Of a stretch of 64,000 nt of DNA, positions 12,011-24,500 are shown piece after piece. The position numbers and the translations under genes are program-made. The stretch comes from Lutjanus erythropterus (taxonomy: Eukaryota > Chordata > Actinopteri > Lutjaniformes > Lutjanidae): contig CM034606.1 of the NCBI GenBank assembly GCA_020091685.1, positions 23,142,695 through 23,206,694 of the forward strand, written 5' to 3'. The notes under the pieces were generated by a model. It did not search any database. It saw only the letters and a list, made by a program, of their open reading frames with translations, and was not told the origin of the DNA. Position 1 is the stretch's first letter. Every line of letters begins with the position of its first letter.

Positions 12011-13199
12011 GAACCCTGTATTAGATTTTAATGTCCATGGAATTATGTATTTATACATTAATTTTTTGCTTATATTGCCATTGCATGTCGGCCATGAGGC
12101 ATTCTGGTCTTTCAATATTGGCATCTGATTGAAAAACCACAAACTTTCAGTTTGTTGCTTGGAGGTTTTTGTAGTTTTTGTTTCCTGTAGTAACAGGGAT
12201 TTTGAAAATGGTAACATGTGAATAGTGGAAGGGGAGGAGACTGATGCCTGAAATAAACAGTCAATGGTAGACTTACACTCACAGTCCACACCTGGTGAAT
12301 CAGACTAACACAGTATGGTAGAATTGTACAGTTTTATTGGCGCTACAATTAAGTTACTATCAAAAAAATATGTCATTTAAGTTATCACGTGTGAAACATT
12401 ATAGGCTCTGACTGAGCGCTTGGTAAAGATGAATCAGGAAGCACAATTATACTGGAGAAGTAGTTATGCCAATAGGAATTACCACAAATCAACTGATGAG
12501 TTGAGTTCTGACAGCTCAGTTCAGTTCAACAGTTCACATGAATACCCCCAGCGGCAACGGTAGATACAGTGGAGTAATCCATATTAGGGGCAACTGAAAA
12601 GGTTAAAATTCTTCTCTTTGCTCAACTCAGTAATTGGGTTATTTGGGCAGGAGCTGAATCAAACAAGTCCAACTTGTTTAACAGCCCCCTGACCCTTGGG
12701 AGGGAGCCTGTCAATTGCAGGCTGCCCAGATTATATTAATTTAGACAAATTTGGGTTCTCGTGTGAGGAACTGTGGGGGACCCTAACCACCCAAATACTA
12801 CCAGTGGGCACCAGCCCCAATCAACTTAACACAGTCAGCAGAATCATGCCTGGCAGCCTAAAAGAAAGTCTCAATCTGTCAGTTTTCTGATAAATGGACC
12901 CTCGCCTCTGCTGAGTTTTTATAAGTGAAAGGTTGTTTTTTCAGATGTCTGTCAGATTTATTACTATATTCAAAGAGTGCTTTTTTGGAAGACGGATGTT
13001 GTATAGGTTGAAAAGGTGGTTTGAATAGCCAAGGTATAAAGTTGGACTCCAAGTAAATCTGTTCTGTTGTGTAAATTTTATCTACTGTTAAATGTGTGCA
13101 TTTATCATGTGTCTGTATTGTTTATGATGATATGATAATTTGCATGATATATTGATTTCATATGGGTTTTGGTCATTGAGTCTGAATTGTGCACTTTCC
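12011..13199. other. no gene seen
   Basis: No coding signal I can support. It may contain non-coding or 3' portions of the L1 relic that follows, since that relic reads leftward, but no reverse-transcriptase motif was seen. Confidence 0.4.
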
Positions 13200-13720
13200 A
13201 TTTCCCTGCCTTTGTTTTTGAATAGTTCCCTGTGTTTTAAGTGATTGAACTTAGCAATGATGGGTCTGGGTGACTTGTTCGAACACGATCCAAGACTGTG
13301 ATCAGAGTTTGAAAACCATCTGGATCACAGTGCCCCATTGGGAGTTTGAGTTGGGCTTTTTATAAAGCCTTTGATCAGTGTCTTGGGACTTTCAGACGAG
13401 TGTTCTGGGATACCAGCAAAGATAAAATTGTCCTGTGGGCTTCTTGTTTGAAGGTCTAGTATGGGTGAATTCAAAGCTTGAGCAGAACTGATTCATTTTC
13501 ACTGTGGTAATTGATAAGAAGGTCCAGTTCATTATTGATAAAAGACTCTGTCAGTTATGGTTTTCAGTGAATTGCTTGTGCCTGCAGATGATATCTACAG
13601 GTGAGTTATGTTGCTGAGCAAAACCCAGAAAAGCATCTTGTCACTAAAATGAGCAAAGCTGGCCTGGTCCACATTAAAGGTCAGTTCATCTTAAGTGAGC
13701 CTGGGCTGAATGAACTTCAT
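13200..13720 (-). pseudogene. L1 retrotransposon ORF1 relic
   Basis: On the minus strand (core 13465 down to 13205) the frames read DNFIFAGIPEHSSESPKTL, then LDRVRTSHP, then RPIIAKFNHLKHRELFKNKG. This is the order and spacing of the conserved central part of L1 ORF1 (Transposase_22 family). ORF1 encodes the RNA-binding protein of L1 LINEs. There the segments read roughly NLxFxGIPE, a DRVHR motif, and RPIIAKFxxxKDRE. The relic is broken: a stop follows the first segment near 13330, and DRV and RPIIAKF lie in different frames. Similarity may continue to about 13720 as a weak coiled-coil N-terminal portion. No ORF2 reverse transcriptase was seen downstream. The L1 assignment is confident; the boundaries are not. 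Confidence 0.7.
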
Positions 13721-15435
13721 TAACCCACTTCATCAGTAAGCAAGACACATGATCTTGGCTTGGGTCTTGAGGAGATGGAGGAGGAATTTATTTACTGACA
13801 AACAGCCTAAACTGTATACACATATTGCACTGCTATGTACACAGTTATAACATCTACGCACACAACCTATATTTTAACCACTTTAGTTAAAGAAAAAATA
13901 AACACATTTAAAACACACTGTAAATATCCTTGATGCTAAGGCCCAGCAGGGAGTCAGCTTAAGTCCAGCAGGCTGCCAGGCTTACTATACACTGGCGAAA
14001 ACCCTGCTACTCTGACTGGTAAATAAACACTTCCTGATTTGTGATATTTTCCAGTATGGGTGAGTAATCTATTCTGAGTCTAAACCACAGACTGAAATGT
14101 AGGTGGCTGGTAAATTGTTTGGTCTTTCAATGATTCTATAGAATAATCTTGACAGATACCATTAAGTCTAACCCACAGTTTCCTTACGTAGTTTCTAAAA
14201 TGAGCCAGACAAATGCACAATTTAAATCACATCTCATGAAATGTCATTAAGTTATACACGTCTTAACTGGAGCTCAGCCTTAGTTCAATCAGGAAGACTA
14301 TCTTTATGCCTCATTCGTCCATAATTGTCTGCTCTCATTCTCTCTCTTTACCCACTTTTTCTCAATCAGCTATCCATGGGCGTTCACTTTTTAAGTCAAC
14401 ATCCAGATTTAGCCACAATCTCCAACAGGCAATCATGTCGTTTTGTCAAAACTTTCCATCCCATTCGCATCCAGTTCTTCTCATCCAGCGCCCAGGCTGA
14501 GCTCACCAGAAGTCCAGTCCTCATCACATCCAGATCTTCAGCCTTCCCTTCCCTTCCTTTTGTACACTCAGAACAAAGTCCTGATAGAACTGGTGTGAAT
14601 GACATTACAATCTAAGTATTTTACGTTACCGTGATTGTGCTTTATCACTTTAGAGCTTAATCAGATTATCATAATCAGAGTGTGGGGGTTGTGTGGGATC
14701 TGTATTACTAGCATTATTGCCTTAATCACATTATAATTGAACTTGTGTGAACAAAGAGTAAACATGGCTATTGAAAGCATAACTGAATATGATCATGTAT
14801 GATATAGGCACAGCAGTCTTCAAACAGTGCACTCTGCTCTAATCGAGGTAAAGGCACACAATAGGTATAAATTTAACATTTTCAACCATTTGACAAAATG
14901 CAATTACAAGACTCGTTTTAAGTGATAGATCATTGTAAAATGCACCTTTTAAAGGCCACAAACCCAAAGTTATGAGACGTTTTCTTACTACTTCCACACA
15001 GTCAAGTACATTAATGTCAACCCTGCTGTATATCAATGCTTTAAAGTGAACATTATTGTCCAAATTACTATTTACCAAGAAGCATGAAGGGCTCTTTAAT
15101 GCACTTCAGTATCCTAAATATAGTGCTATTTTTTACCTCCATTTAGAATCTCTGCTTCACTCTTCACTCAATAATATTCCTCATGACGGGAGGAAACGGT
15201 ATTGAACCAAATGCCCTGAATGCATGCATCCAAAAGCAGAGGCTGGAGGGAGTAAAAGTGACAGAACACATAGTCAACATTTTAAATTTAACAGACATCA
15301 TTATTTTTAAGCTGCCTCACCTCTTATGTTGCCAACTTTACTTAAACTGCTGCTGTGTGCCAATAGCAGCTTGAGATGCCAATAAATGTTTAACACTACC
15401 ACTGTCAAACCAAAGACCTCTAACTATGTGAAAGC
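13721..15435. other. no gene seen
   Basis: No supportable gene. Overlapping frames at 14306-14615 carry no recognisable domain and sit in a pyrimidine-rich stretch. No repeat was identified with confidence. Confidence 0.45.
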
Positions 15436-15439
15436 TGTT

Positions 15440-15790
15440 GCACGTTCAACAAATTGTGAAACAGTTGTAGTTCGGCTAGATTTACGGTTAAGACAGTGTT
15501 TGGGGTTACAGTAAGCAGGTTATATAGGTGACGTCACTGACGCAACTTGATGAAGATGAAAGTCACATGATGCAAGTCACATGACACACATAACAAACAC
15601 TATGTACCATATAACTTTTCATAACATTGTGTTTTTCACACGGGACATGAACACCGGCCTCTTGGGTGGAAGTCCTGTGCTTGTTGGAACCATCTATCCA
15701 CCGCACCTCCTCCAGATGTGAACTTGCTCTCTCTTTATACAACAGTGAAAGCCTGGGGCATCTCATACAGATGCAGATGGGTTTAGATTG
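15440..15790 (-). repeat. probable fish interspersed repeat
   Basis: The minus strand contains AAGCACAGGACTTCCACCC and AAGAGGCCGGTGTTCATGTC followed by a GTGTGAAAAACA stretch, which resembles a dispersed fish repeat. A full TGACGTCA palindrome (15529-15536) lies just after TATATAGG. I would not read this as a promoter without expression evidence. From memory, unsearched. Confidence 0.4.
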
Positions 15791-16399
15791 AAGTTACTTG
15801 AAAGCTCAGTCCATCACTTTAAGTCAACCATATGTTTCTGTATAAGTCGCCGAGAGGCGGGGCCAAATCGTCGGATGAGAATGAGAACATGAAAACAGGC
15901 TGATGTAACAGCAGGTGGTTGGTCTGTGATCTGTACAGATCCTCCTCCACTGCTCAGCACACATGTAAACTGCAGATTAATTGCAAAATTTAACAGTAGA
16001 AATTCCCAGAATCTCAAATCAGAGTTGCAGTAAAAAGACGATGACTGGATTAAGCCGACAGATTTAAAAAGCCATCACTTTCGCCTCCATTGAGTGAATT
16101 CCCTTCCCTTGACTTCAGCTCGTGCTCGTTTTCATAGAAACAGATCATAGGATTGTGATGTTCATTGCAACTTCAGCAATTTCTGCTGCCATCCCTTCAA
16201 CACACAGCTCGGCTCACTCACTGGAGCAGGTTCAGTTTCTCTGCCCATTTGTTGCACAACCTTCAGTGTTGAATGGCTAATACTCGTGGCATGTAACCAA
16301 TCAGACAGTGCTGTGGGTGGGGCACTGAGTGAGACTACAGAGCGGCCTGTGTAAAGATTTTATTTATTTGTTTTGTTATTATGTTTCTAGTTTTTATGA
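15791..16399. other. no gene seen; GC-richer patch
   Basis: Bases 16060-16330 are GC-richer, with a CCAAT (16296) and a GGGTGGGGC box (16315). They may be repeat-derived. No coding frame. Confidence 0.4.
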
Positions 16400-16400
16400 C

Positions 16401-16463
<63 letters not shown>

Positions 16464-16529
16464 NNNNNNNNNNNNNNNNNNNNNNNNNNNNNNNNNNNNN
16501 NNNNNNNNNNTATATATATATATATATAT
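16400..16529. repeat. (TA)n microsatellite with assembly gap
   Basis: Alternating AT on both sides of 47 undetermined bases (16464-16510). The gap length is probably arbitrary and the true repeat length unknown. Protein frames drawn across it are artefacts. Confidence 0.98.
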
Positions 16530-16669
16530 GTACTCTATCCACCCCACCCCCTTATTTCTGATCCCAAAAAATGAGACAGTGACTGAATGTGGATTTCTAT
16601 GATACTGTGATCCAAACTGAGTTTTGTGATCCCTTGCACCCCTATCTGCAACTGTTTTGAATATCTTTC

Positions 16670-16703
16670 AATTTATTTATTTATTTAAAAAAAAAAAAAA
16701 AAA
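16670..16703 (+). repeat. (ATTT)n plus poly-A
   Basis: ATTTATTTATTTATTT followed by 17 A (16687-16703). It resembles a retroposon tail, but no body was recognised upstream. Confidence 0.7.
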
Positions 16704-17180
16704 CATAGCATGGCATACCAGAATACTAATATCTGTTGTCCTATTTCTAACCTGTGTGAGGCATTAAACTGCAACTATCGTAAAAGCATGAAAACTGCAC
16801 ACAAACACATACAGGTGTTTTTACCAGACAAGCAATGCCTCAGAATGTGCCAATGTTTGATGGAGAGGACTGAGCCTGGGGGTAACTGTCTGTGCAGGTC
16901 AGGCCGAGACTGTTTGAGTCACACTCTCTGGGAGTGTTTCCAAAGAGACGGAGACACGGGCATGGCAGCTTTCACTGCTTTTTACCTGAGGAGCAGCCCC
17001 AGCTGAAGCACTAGGACAGCAGCCAACACTCACTGCAGTCACTGTGCTGACTCAGCCCATACGAGCACATGTTCATTGTCTCTTCTAAAGGGGTTGTGGT
17101 GGTGTTTCTTAGGTTTTTGCAGTGTGTTGTTTAATGATGCTGTTGTCCTCAATGTGAGTCAGCTCGTCAAGCATAGCAAG
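16704..17180. other. no gene seen
   Basis: An open frame at 16710-17006 (98 codons) encodes no recognisable domain and has no supporting splice or promoter context. Confidence 0.4.
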
Positions 17181-17844
17181 TAGGGGTGTGTCTCTCACTG
17201 ACTGAGAGATTCGATACGTATCTTGATACATGTTCAATGATACAATATATCTTAGAAATGTTTAAACAGCCAATGATTCGGTACGATACGATTCAGGACT
17301 GTCATGCTACAATATGACATGATGCAATATGAGACAATACAACGTGTGAATCTTTACATTTTCATTCTATTAATGCTGTATGTGCAGGGTACTATTAGTT
17401 GCAAAAACATCTTAATCATCTGCTCTGTTTCATATGAAGAGTGCTGTGGTTTTGATCAGTGTGGGGAAACAGTGATGCTCCGTGTTACCTGCCCTCACAG
17501 TGACATGACGTCTCTGTGGGCCAGACTCGTGGCTCTGCACTCGGCTGTCCAATACATTTTGCATAATTTACTTGCAGCAGTGTTTTCATCTTTCTTATAA
17601 AACCCAAACTTATTCTACACTTATAAAAGTTTAGTGGCCCGATGGCGTGCAAAGTCAGTTCTTTCACTGTCTGTTTTGAGGAAATTAAGAGGAGAGACAG
17701 GAGCAGGAGGGAGAGCACTGATACTAAAAAAATGTGCCTCTCAATGAGATGTATCGATACGCTAGTGCTGCATCGATTTTTTTCCGATTCACGTTCAGCT
17801 TTTTAATGATGCATCAGATGCATGAGTGAATCATTACACTCCTA
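17181..17844. mobile_element. hAT-like non-autonomous element with clear target duplication
   Basis: The left end is TAGGGGTGTGTCTCTCACTG. The reverse complement of the right end is TAGGAGTGTAATGATTCACT, giving a TAGGRGTGTRAYGAT-type inverted terminus. The 8-bp flanks are ATAGCAAG (17173-17180) and AGAGCAAG (17845-17852), matching at 7 of 8. That is the hallmark of hAT-superfamily insertion. The inside is rich in CGATACG-like steps, which fits a common fish family beginning AGGGGTGTAACGAT. No intact transposase is present. Confidence 0.85.
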
Positions 17845-18459
17845 AGAGCAAGCAGTGTGTTTGAATGCCAGTGATTCTGTTATAACAGCTTACAGGCAGT
17901 AGTGTGATTGCATTTCCCAACTTTTGGTTAAAGCCTTCAACTGAGTAATTATAGCCGAATTAAGAATTTGGAGTAAGCATAAAGTAATTGACCTGACTGA
18001 GCAATCTTTCAATTAATTGGTAGCAAGCAAGTCTGATTTATTTTGGTGACACTGTACATGTGTTAAGAAGGCCAAAAACTGACATATATAAATGAAGCAC
18101 TTCTGCGGGAACATGGAGGTGACACTGAAAAGGCTTTCATGTTACAAATATCAGTTAAAAATAAATCCATTCAAATAAGTAATCAAAAACAATTCACACC
18201 CACAAAATCTTCATTTTACTATAGTAATTTTGGAGACTTTTAACTCTATCAACAAAAAAATGTAGGATTTAATGTCATCACAATGATTATAAAACACAAT
18301 ACGGCTGAGCCAGTGGCAGTGTAGGATGCCGACTGTCCCCAACAGCCATGGAGGCTATTTGGTAGTCACACTGCAATACAGTGTAGCACACTGTGATCTG
18401 AGCTTTGTGAGCAGTGTGCCTCATACTGACAAACTAAGCAGTGCTGATCAAATATTGAT
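17845..18459. other. no gene seen
   Basis: Unremarkable AT-rich sequence without coding or repeat signal. Confidence 0.45.
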
Positions 18460-18961
18460 CAAGTCTTGTTTAAAATGGTTTTAACCCAAACTATGATCTT
18501 TCCCCTTACCCCAAACCTGTGTTTTCTGTCTCTAAACCTACCTAGATCACAACCACAGAATTATAAAAGATAATTAGTTAGCTACAACATGCACAGTGAA
18601 CAAATGTGTATGAACCTCATGGAGTTTCACAAATCGAGGGTTCCCTTGTATGCGTAACTGTTTCCAGCAGAGATTCCTGAAACTCAGATCAAACTGCCAA
18701 ACTACACACTTTTGATCAAAAATGGCTATTTCTCATCTGAAATATTTTCAGAAACATTTAAGTGTACCACCTAGGCCTAGCTGTAATGAGATAATGTTAT
18801 TCACCAGCCCGCCATGTTGAAAACAAACAGACGCAGGGAAGGCTGGGATGGGCTCACAAGCATTCTCTGCTCAGGAAGCCATAACTCCACTTAATATTTA
18901 TATAGCAAATAGTTGTTTGTTGACATTTAATGAGGTTGAAAGTTGTATTTAGCACCTTTAA
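18460..18961 (-). repeat. TTAA-type interspersed repeat, minus orientation
   Basis: The right end reads GCACCTTTAA, so on the minus strand it starts TTAA-AGGTGCTAAATACAACTT. Internal minus-strand stretches such as CAACATGGCGGGCTGGTGAA, TTGATCAAAAGTGTGTAGTT and GGAATCTCTGCTGGAAACAG match my memory of a percomorph repeat. The left end near 18470 (GTTTAAAATGGTTTTAACCC) is less certain. Confidence 0.55.
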
Positions 18962-20035
18962 ACCTGAGGTGAGGACGCTTACTTCAAACAAAATGGACCA
19001 AGGCTAAGAATTGAAACTCAGGGCTCCCTTGCTGTGAGCTGCACCAGTGATCCACGTGCTCCTATAAACACACATGCCTTTAGGAAAAACATATTACAGC
19101 AAACTATCACCTCCACAATATTCTACATATATACTTTAATGAAGACGTTGGTGGACATCAATAGCATTGCTCATCAGCTATTTAAACAGCCCCTCGCTGC
19201 AGCACCATGAGGTCGAACGTGTTCTCTTCACTGTAAATGGATTCTAAACAGCGGGAGGTACAGTGTGAGGGAACAGCCTGTGTGAGCGGTGTGACAGGGA
19301 GGGTTGTTTTGAAGTTTGTTTTCCTGCTCTCATAATCCACCTACTCAAACCCCTCTGGAAGGAGGTAGAGCTCTGTGCTGAAGAAACACAGCTGTTTGAA
19401 GCTTGACAGCCAAAGAGAGACAACGCAGTGCAAAGAGGAGGATATTGGAATAATAAAATTTCATTTAACGTGGTGCATTTACTCTAGTGCCTAAACATCA
19501 TTTACAATAACAGGTAAGTCAAGTGCACAATTAAATTGTTGCAACCTGCCTGACAAATTGAGTTACAATATATCCAAATATGACTAAAGTAACCATGAAT
19601 GTTGCTCCAGAGTTGTATAGTCATCTCACAGTCTTCATCATGAACAGATTTCCATGGGCTTAGTGTATGGCGCTTTATAAATGCAGCTCGTCAGACAGTG
19701 ATGGCTGATGAGCAGAGTTAATTAGCAAGCGGCAGCATGGCTCTAGGGTTTATGTAATGTTACACCCACTCTGTCAGGCCAGATTAGCCCAGTACAGAGG
19801 GGAAAAGGGCACGAACAAGCAAATGAACAAGGGAAATAAAGGCACAGATTCCCTCCTGTTTGGCTAATTGCCAGGCTGTGACATAGCACATGTAAAAGTC
19901 CTGCAATGCTGTTTGGATACAACAGGCTGCAAACTGAGAATAATTCAGCACAGCATTGCGACGTCTGAGTATGTGGGGAAAAAACAACAGGGAAAGATCC
20001 TAATTTATTTATTTATTTCCACAACCCAACCCAAA
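18962..20035. other. no gene seen; weak exon-like patch
   Basis: Bases 19190-19513 look more unique than their surroundings and end at a consensus splice donor (ACAG|GTAAGT at 19513/19514). All frames upstream of the donor are closed, so this could only be a non-coding exon. Confidence 0.35.
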
Positions 20036-20039
20036 AAGA

Positions 20040-20145
20040 ATACTAATCGCCAACATTTTGATTAGTAGCTGTAATTTAATTACATATTACAATACATTGA
20101 TTTTGTAAATTAATTATAAGTAACTAGTTACTCTCCAGCACTGCT
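20040..20145 (-). repeat. fragment of a 'TAACTAGTTACTC' fish repeat
   Basis: Contains ACATATTACAATACATTGAT and GTAACTAGTTACTCTCCAGC, as in the end of a common fish repeat. Too short to classify. Confidence 0.5.
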
Positions 20146-20164
20146 CAGCACAGCATATGAATTG

Positions 20165-20431
20165 GACTCAAGTTAATCATTGGGTCCAAGTGGATGTTTG
20201 TACAAAATTAGAACAAAATCCCTCCAAGACACTGCCTTCAGGACAGTGGGATGGATGTGAGGTTACAGTGACACCAAAGTGTAATCAGTTCATCTTTGAG
20301 TCCAAGTAGATATTTGTGCCAAGAAATTCCTTCATGGCATTCTGGAGATATCCCATTCACAAGAATAGGATGACACAAAACCATAATACCTCTGGTCATG
20401 GCTGTCACCAACATGGAGGCATTAAAAAAAA
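20165..20431 (+). repeat. fish interspersed repeat, ending in a short poly-A
   Basis: Contains AATCAGTTCATCTTTGAGTC then CAAGTAGATATTTGTGCCAA, and GGAGATATCCCATTCACAAG. It ends GGCTGTCACCAACATGGAGG then CATTAAAAAAAAAA. I know this as a widespread percomorph repeat tail. The partial doublet at 20170-20200 (GGACTCAAGTTAATCATTGG then GTCCAAGTGG) suggests an internal duplication. Confidence 0.65.
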
Positions 20432-21249
20432 AAAGAAGAAGTTTTTCAAGGTTTCTCAAAACTTGTGAATCCCACAGATCATGAATGTGCTCAAAAAATT
20501 AGGCTGATCAGTCCAGTAGTACGAGAGATTAGCTGCAGACAAGCTCCAGGTCCTTTGATCACACACATACACAAACACACACGCAATCCTGATCCAGAAA
20601 TAATAATGCTTCACGTCTCCATATTCTTTCATAACACTCAGCTCAGATGATCTATTCACAGAAGGAAACCTACACAACTTCCTCCTAGGGAGGTCTGAAG
20701 TGAACTACCTGACAATTAGTCTGACTATGGAAACACTGACATGTGTAGTGCATTCTTGCATCACTGTACACACTCTGCAGCCCAGGTTTCAGTCTATTCA
20801 CTGCCTGCAAAGTTACACAAGAAAACTAAAAAATGACAGCTCCCTGTGAGTCTAGTTTTGGCCGCCAGCAACTTGCCCGCTAGCAACTTACCTATAAGTC
20901 TGTCTCATCACTGACTCCTCGGAAGGTAGCATACGGTGCAAATGCAAGAAGCTGCGTGCTGCAAATTTTACAGAGGCTGTCACACAGAAATATGTTTGAG
21001 TTCATGTGGCAACCAGCAGCAGGATTCCTGGGAACATGCCATAAGATCTCCAGACTCACAGCTCTATACACTGGCAGTTGACATCTAACACCAAGAAAAT
21101 AATGAATGGGAATGGCTTATCATGCTTTTCACTATTATTCTAGAGGCACAACATTACTGCAGTGTTGTGTTGTATGTGGGGGCAGTCAAGTTTTAAGTAA
21201 AAAAGACTACAATTGGCTTTGTTAATGGAAGTGAAAAACAATAATACAA
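20432..21249. other. no gene seen
   Basis: No coding or repeat signal I can support. Confidence 0.45.
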
Positions 21250-21568
21250 TAGTTATTACATTAGCAGTTTTTTTAATTAAGTTATCTCCAACTATTTCGA
21301 ACCCATTAATCCTTTTGAGTAATTTTTCAATTAACAAATATCTATCTCTGATTACAGTGAATCTTCTGGGTTCTTTAGTTTACGGTGACAGTAAACTGAT
21401 TATCTTTGTGAGGTGGACAGACAGACATCACCTTGGGCTTTAGACAGTGAACAATGAGGAACATTTTTCACCGTTTTCTGACATTTTATTGATCGCACAA
21501 CTAATTCTTTAGGAAAAGAAAACTGACAGATTAATCAATAATGAAAATAATTCTTAGTTGCAGCCCGA
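21250..21568 (-). mobile_element. hAT-like MITE of the TAGGGCTGCAA family
   Basis: The right end reads AATTCTTAGTTGCAGCCCGA, the reverse complement of the TAGGGCTGCAA terminus. Inside are CATCACCTTGGGCTTTAGAC and GACATTTTATTGATCG, also present in the complete copy at 40423-40706 (ATCATCTTGGGCTTTGGAC; GACATTTTATAAATCAATG). The left end is decayed and was placed approximately. Confidence 0.7.
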
Positions 21569-24500
21569 GGAAAGCTGACCATTTTTCCCACTTTTCCAGA
21601 GTCAGAAACATAGTATTAGGCTATCTTGGCTCATTTGTTGTATGTGTGTACATAACATAGCATATAGAAATACTGTCTTTCCCAGTTTAAATGTGAGAGA
21701 GAGCAAACATTTGGTTGAATGTCAATTAGAACCACATTCAAAGCTTTCACACTCAAAGTTTTATTGTTCAGTAGCATACCTCATAAAGGTGTTAGGAAGT
21801 GTGCTTCCGGGCAAAGTAAGTTTTTGTTGCAATTGCTTCTAATGTTATTGGTGTCACTGCTGCTGCTGTTAATTTTAAAATTATTGAGAAAGTCTGCCAA
21901 GCTCCCATTCAACAAGCAATGACGGCCTTGTCTTCAGGGGCAGCATTTCTTTCGCTCAGAATAATGGAGTTCAGGAGAAACCCGGCACTTGATTTCCCTA
22001 TTCACCTCTTTGTTTTTGCATGAATGATCAAGATGCAGTTGTTCTTTATAATTGAGGTGGAATGAAGCCACCTCGGGTATATACATTGTGATAAATGTTT
22101 TAGAGGAGATGGAGTAATCATAATCTGTGCCACCACCATTAAGAGCTACATTGATATGTCTGTATAATGGTATCACAACTGCCCGTCTCAGAAAATCTCA
22201 GCCCATGTGGCTTTAACAGTAATAACAGGGTAAATAGTAGACAATCGTCTACCACTGCCCATTCTCATACAGTAAACATCAAGCTATACACAAAGGCTTT
22301 GGAAAAATAAATAAAAGAAAAATCCTTTACACTTGAATGCATGGCTGCAGTTGCACATTGATTTGCTGACTAAATGAATACATTCAGTGGCTAATGTCGA
22401 AACATCTGCAGGGCATTTAGCAATCACAGTCAGAGTCTTGACTTTGGACCTTGAAGGTTGAGTGCCACCTACTGTGATGGGGGTATTAAAGAGCAACCTC
22501 AACCCCAGACTGGCCCTGCACACGGGGGAGGCACACTGACCTTGGCATGCATATAAACTCAAATGCACACACACCCATGCAGGTAATGCAGATTCTGGTA
22601 CACAGTGGCTCCTTTCCAGTCAGTGAGCATGGCTCAGAGATGACATGCAGTGTTATACTCCGCAGACAGACCTCAGAGAAAGTCATGCAGTACTTTGTTG
22701 TTTTGACCTTCAATAGTCAGTTATTTATGAGAACTTCACAAGGAAAACTGTCTCTATTTTAGGCAGCCTAAGACAGGGAGCTATAAAGTATCAACGGAGA
22801 AAGTGGCTGTCAAAAACTAACGAGCAAAGGCAAAAAAATAATGCCTCATTTCTGACCTGTGTCTGAATAAGGACAAAAAAAAAAATACAAAGTGTAAATT
22901 CATGTAGCATCCATCATAATTGGAATGTGACCAGATGCAGCTCACATTGTGTGTGAATTTCAGCCAAGTGCAGATGAAATCCAACATGTGTTTGCATTTC
23001 AAAAGGTAATAACAGCATCATGTATAGCAAGACTCAAAGCAGATGCACAGTTAACAAAGGCTACAAAAATGACCTGCCAATATTTGCTGTCACTTCCTTG
23101 ATAGGGACATCTCCCCTGCTGCTTTCTGCTTGTATTCTGCATAAAAACATGAGCTTTAGACATGTTACCACATTTAAATCAGGTCTAACATGTTAAAACA
23201 ATTGACAAGAATGATGGAAGGAAGACAGTGGTAGTTCCTGTCAGAGCATACAATGTTCCAAAAACACGAGATGAACATCACTCCTGCCGCTGCATGAGAA
23301 TGCACTCTCGCCTCATCCTCTGAAAATAAGTGACTGCCAGTCTGACAAACACTTTTAGCTAGCTCACAGGAGGGGAGCTTGTAGCACATTAGCAGGGAGA
23401 GAGGGGTACTTCTCCAACACCTGGCTTTGCTACACAACCAGCAGGTGAGACATCATTGCAAAAGTTTGTGCAACACATGTAACAGATGATTTCCGATGAG
23501 CTACACACAAGTCCCATGTTGTTTTTCCCTGTATATTGTCATTTGCATTACTATTGTTTTTCCACATTAAGTGAACTTAATGACTGTTTATATGCACAAA
23601 GCATAACTTTTTTATTTTACGTTATTTGAAAAAGACTGCACAAACACAGCTCTCCTCTTTCATTCTTTTAACGACCTACTTAAAAATGTTGCCATTGCAA
23701 TATTTGTGCATTTCCAAAAACTTGGTGATGTCCAAATATTTTAGTGTTTTATGTTTTAAAGTTGGTGTGTTGTCCTTTTGACCAGAGATGTGGGCATTTA
23801 TTTTGTGCATGAATGTCCTCCCCAGCCTTACAAATAGTTGGCTTGTTGGTTTGTTTACAATGCACAGAGCTAACGGTAAACAGGCAAGAGACTGTGTGTC
23901 GAAAACTGTCATAAATTCTCAAATTGAGATGCATATTCAGAATGCACCATATATATTTCCAAAGAATGCTCCTAAAAATAATGCTGTGGTATCCCACAAG
24001 TCTTAATCATAAAATGCTACATTCAGAATATGGCCTAATGTGACTAATGTTGGTTTTGTTTGAACACAACAATACAATTTTACTTTATCATAGTGATACT
24101 TTTATATTAACATGTCAATACATAGTGCTTATGCAAGATATGCACCCTGCCTGCCAATGCACATGAACACATTGTTAGAAACAATTCCCAGTATAACCCC
24201 ATATAATTCAAACTGCAGCCTCAAAAATGACCTCAAAGTCAAATCAATACCTCTGTAAAACAATTTCAATGAAAACTGAACATTTTAACCTTCACAAAGG
24301 CAGGGTTTATTGCAATGCTATTGTCTTGAACTGCTTTTCGAATAATAAACTGGCAACTAAAAGTATTTTATATGACACCCGTCAACTGCAGGATGCTTAA
24401 CAATATAAAAAGCCCACTAAAGAGTAGAAACTGCCAACAGAAATGTGTTTACACAGAGACACACATATGTGTCTGCACCACCAGTTAGCTCTAAAATCTT

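Noticed and set aside
15529..15536. TGACGTCA next to TATATAGG, considered as a CRE promoter.
   Set aside because: It sits in a probable interspersed repeat and no transcript structure follows.
16329..16602. Frames crossing the TA array (IYIYIY peptides).
   Set aside because: Translations of a TA microsatellite and undetermined bases.
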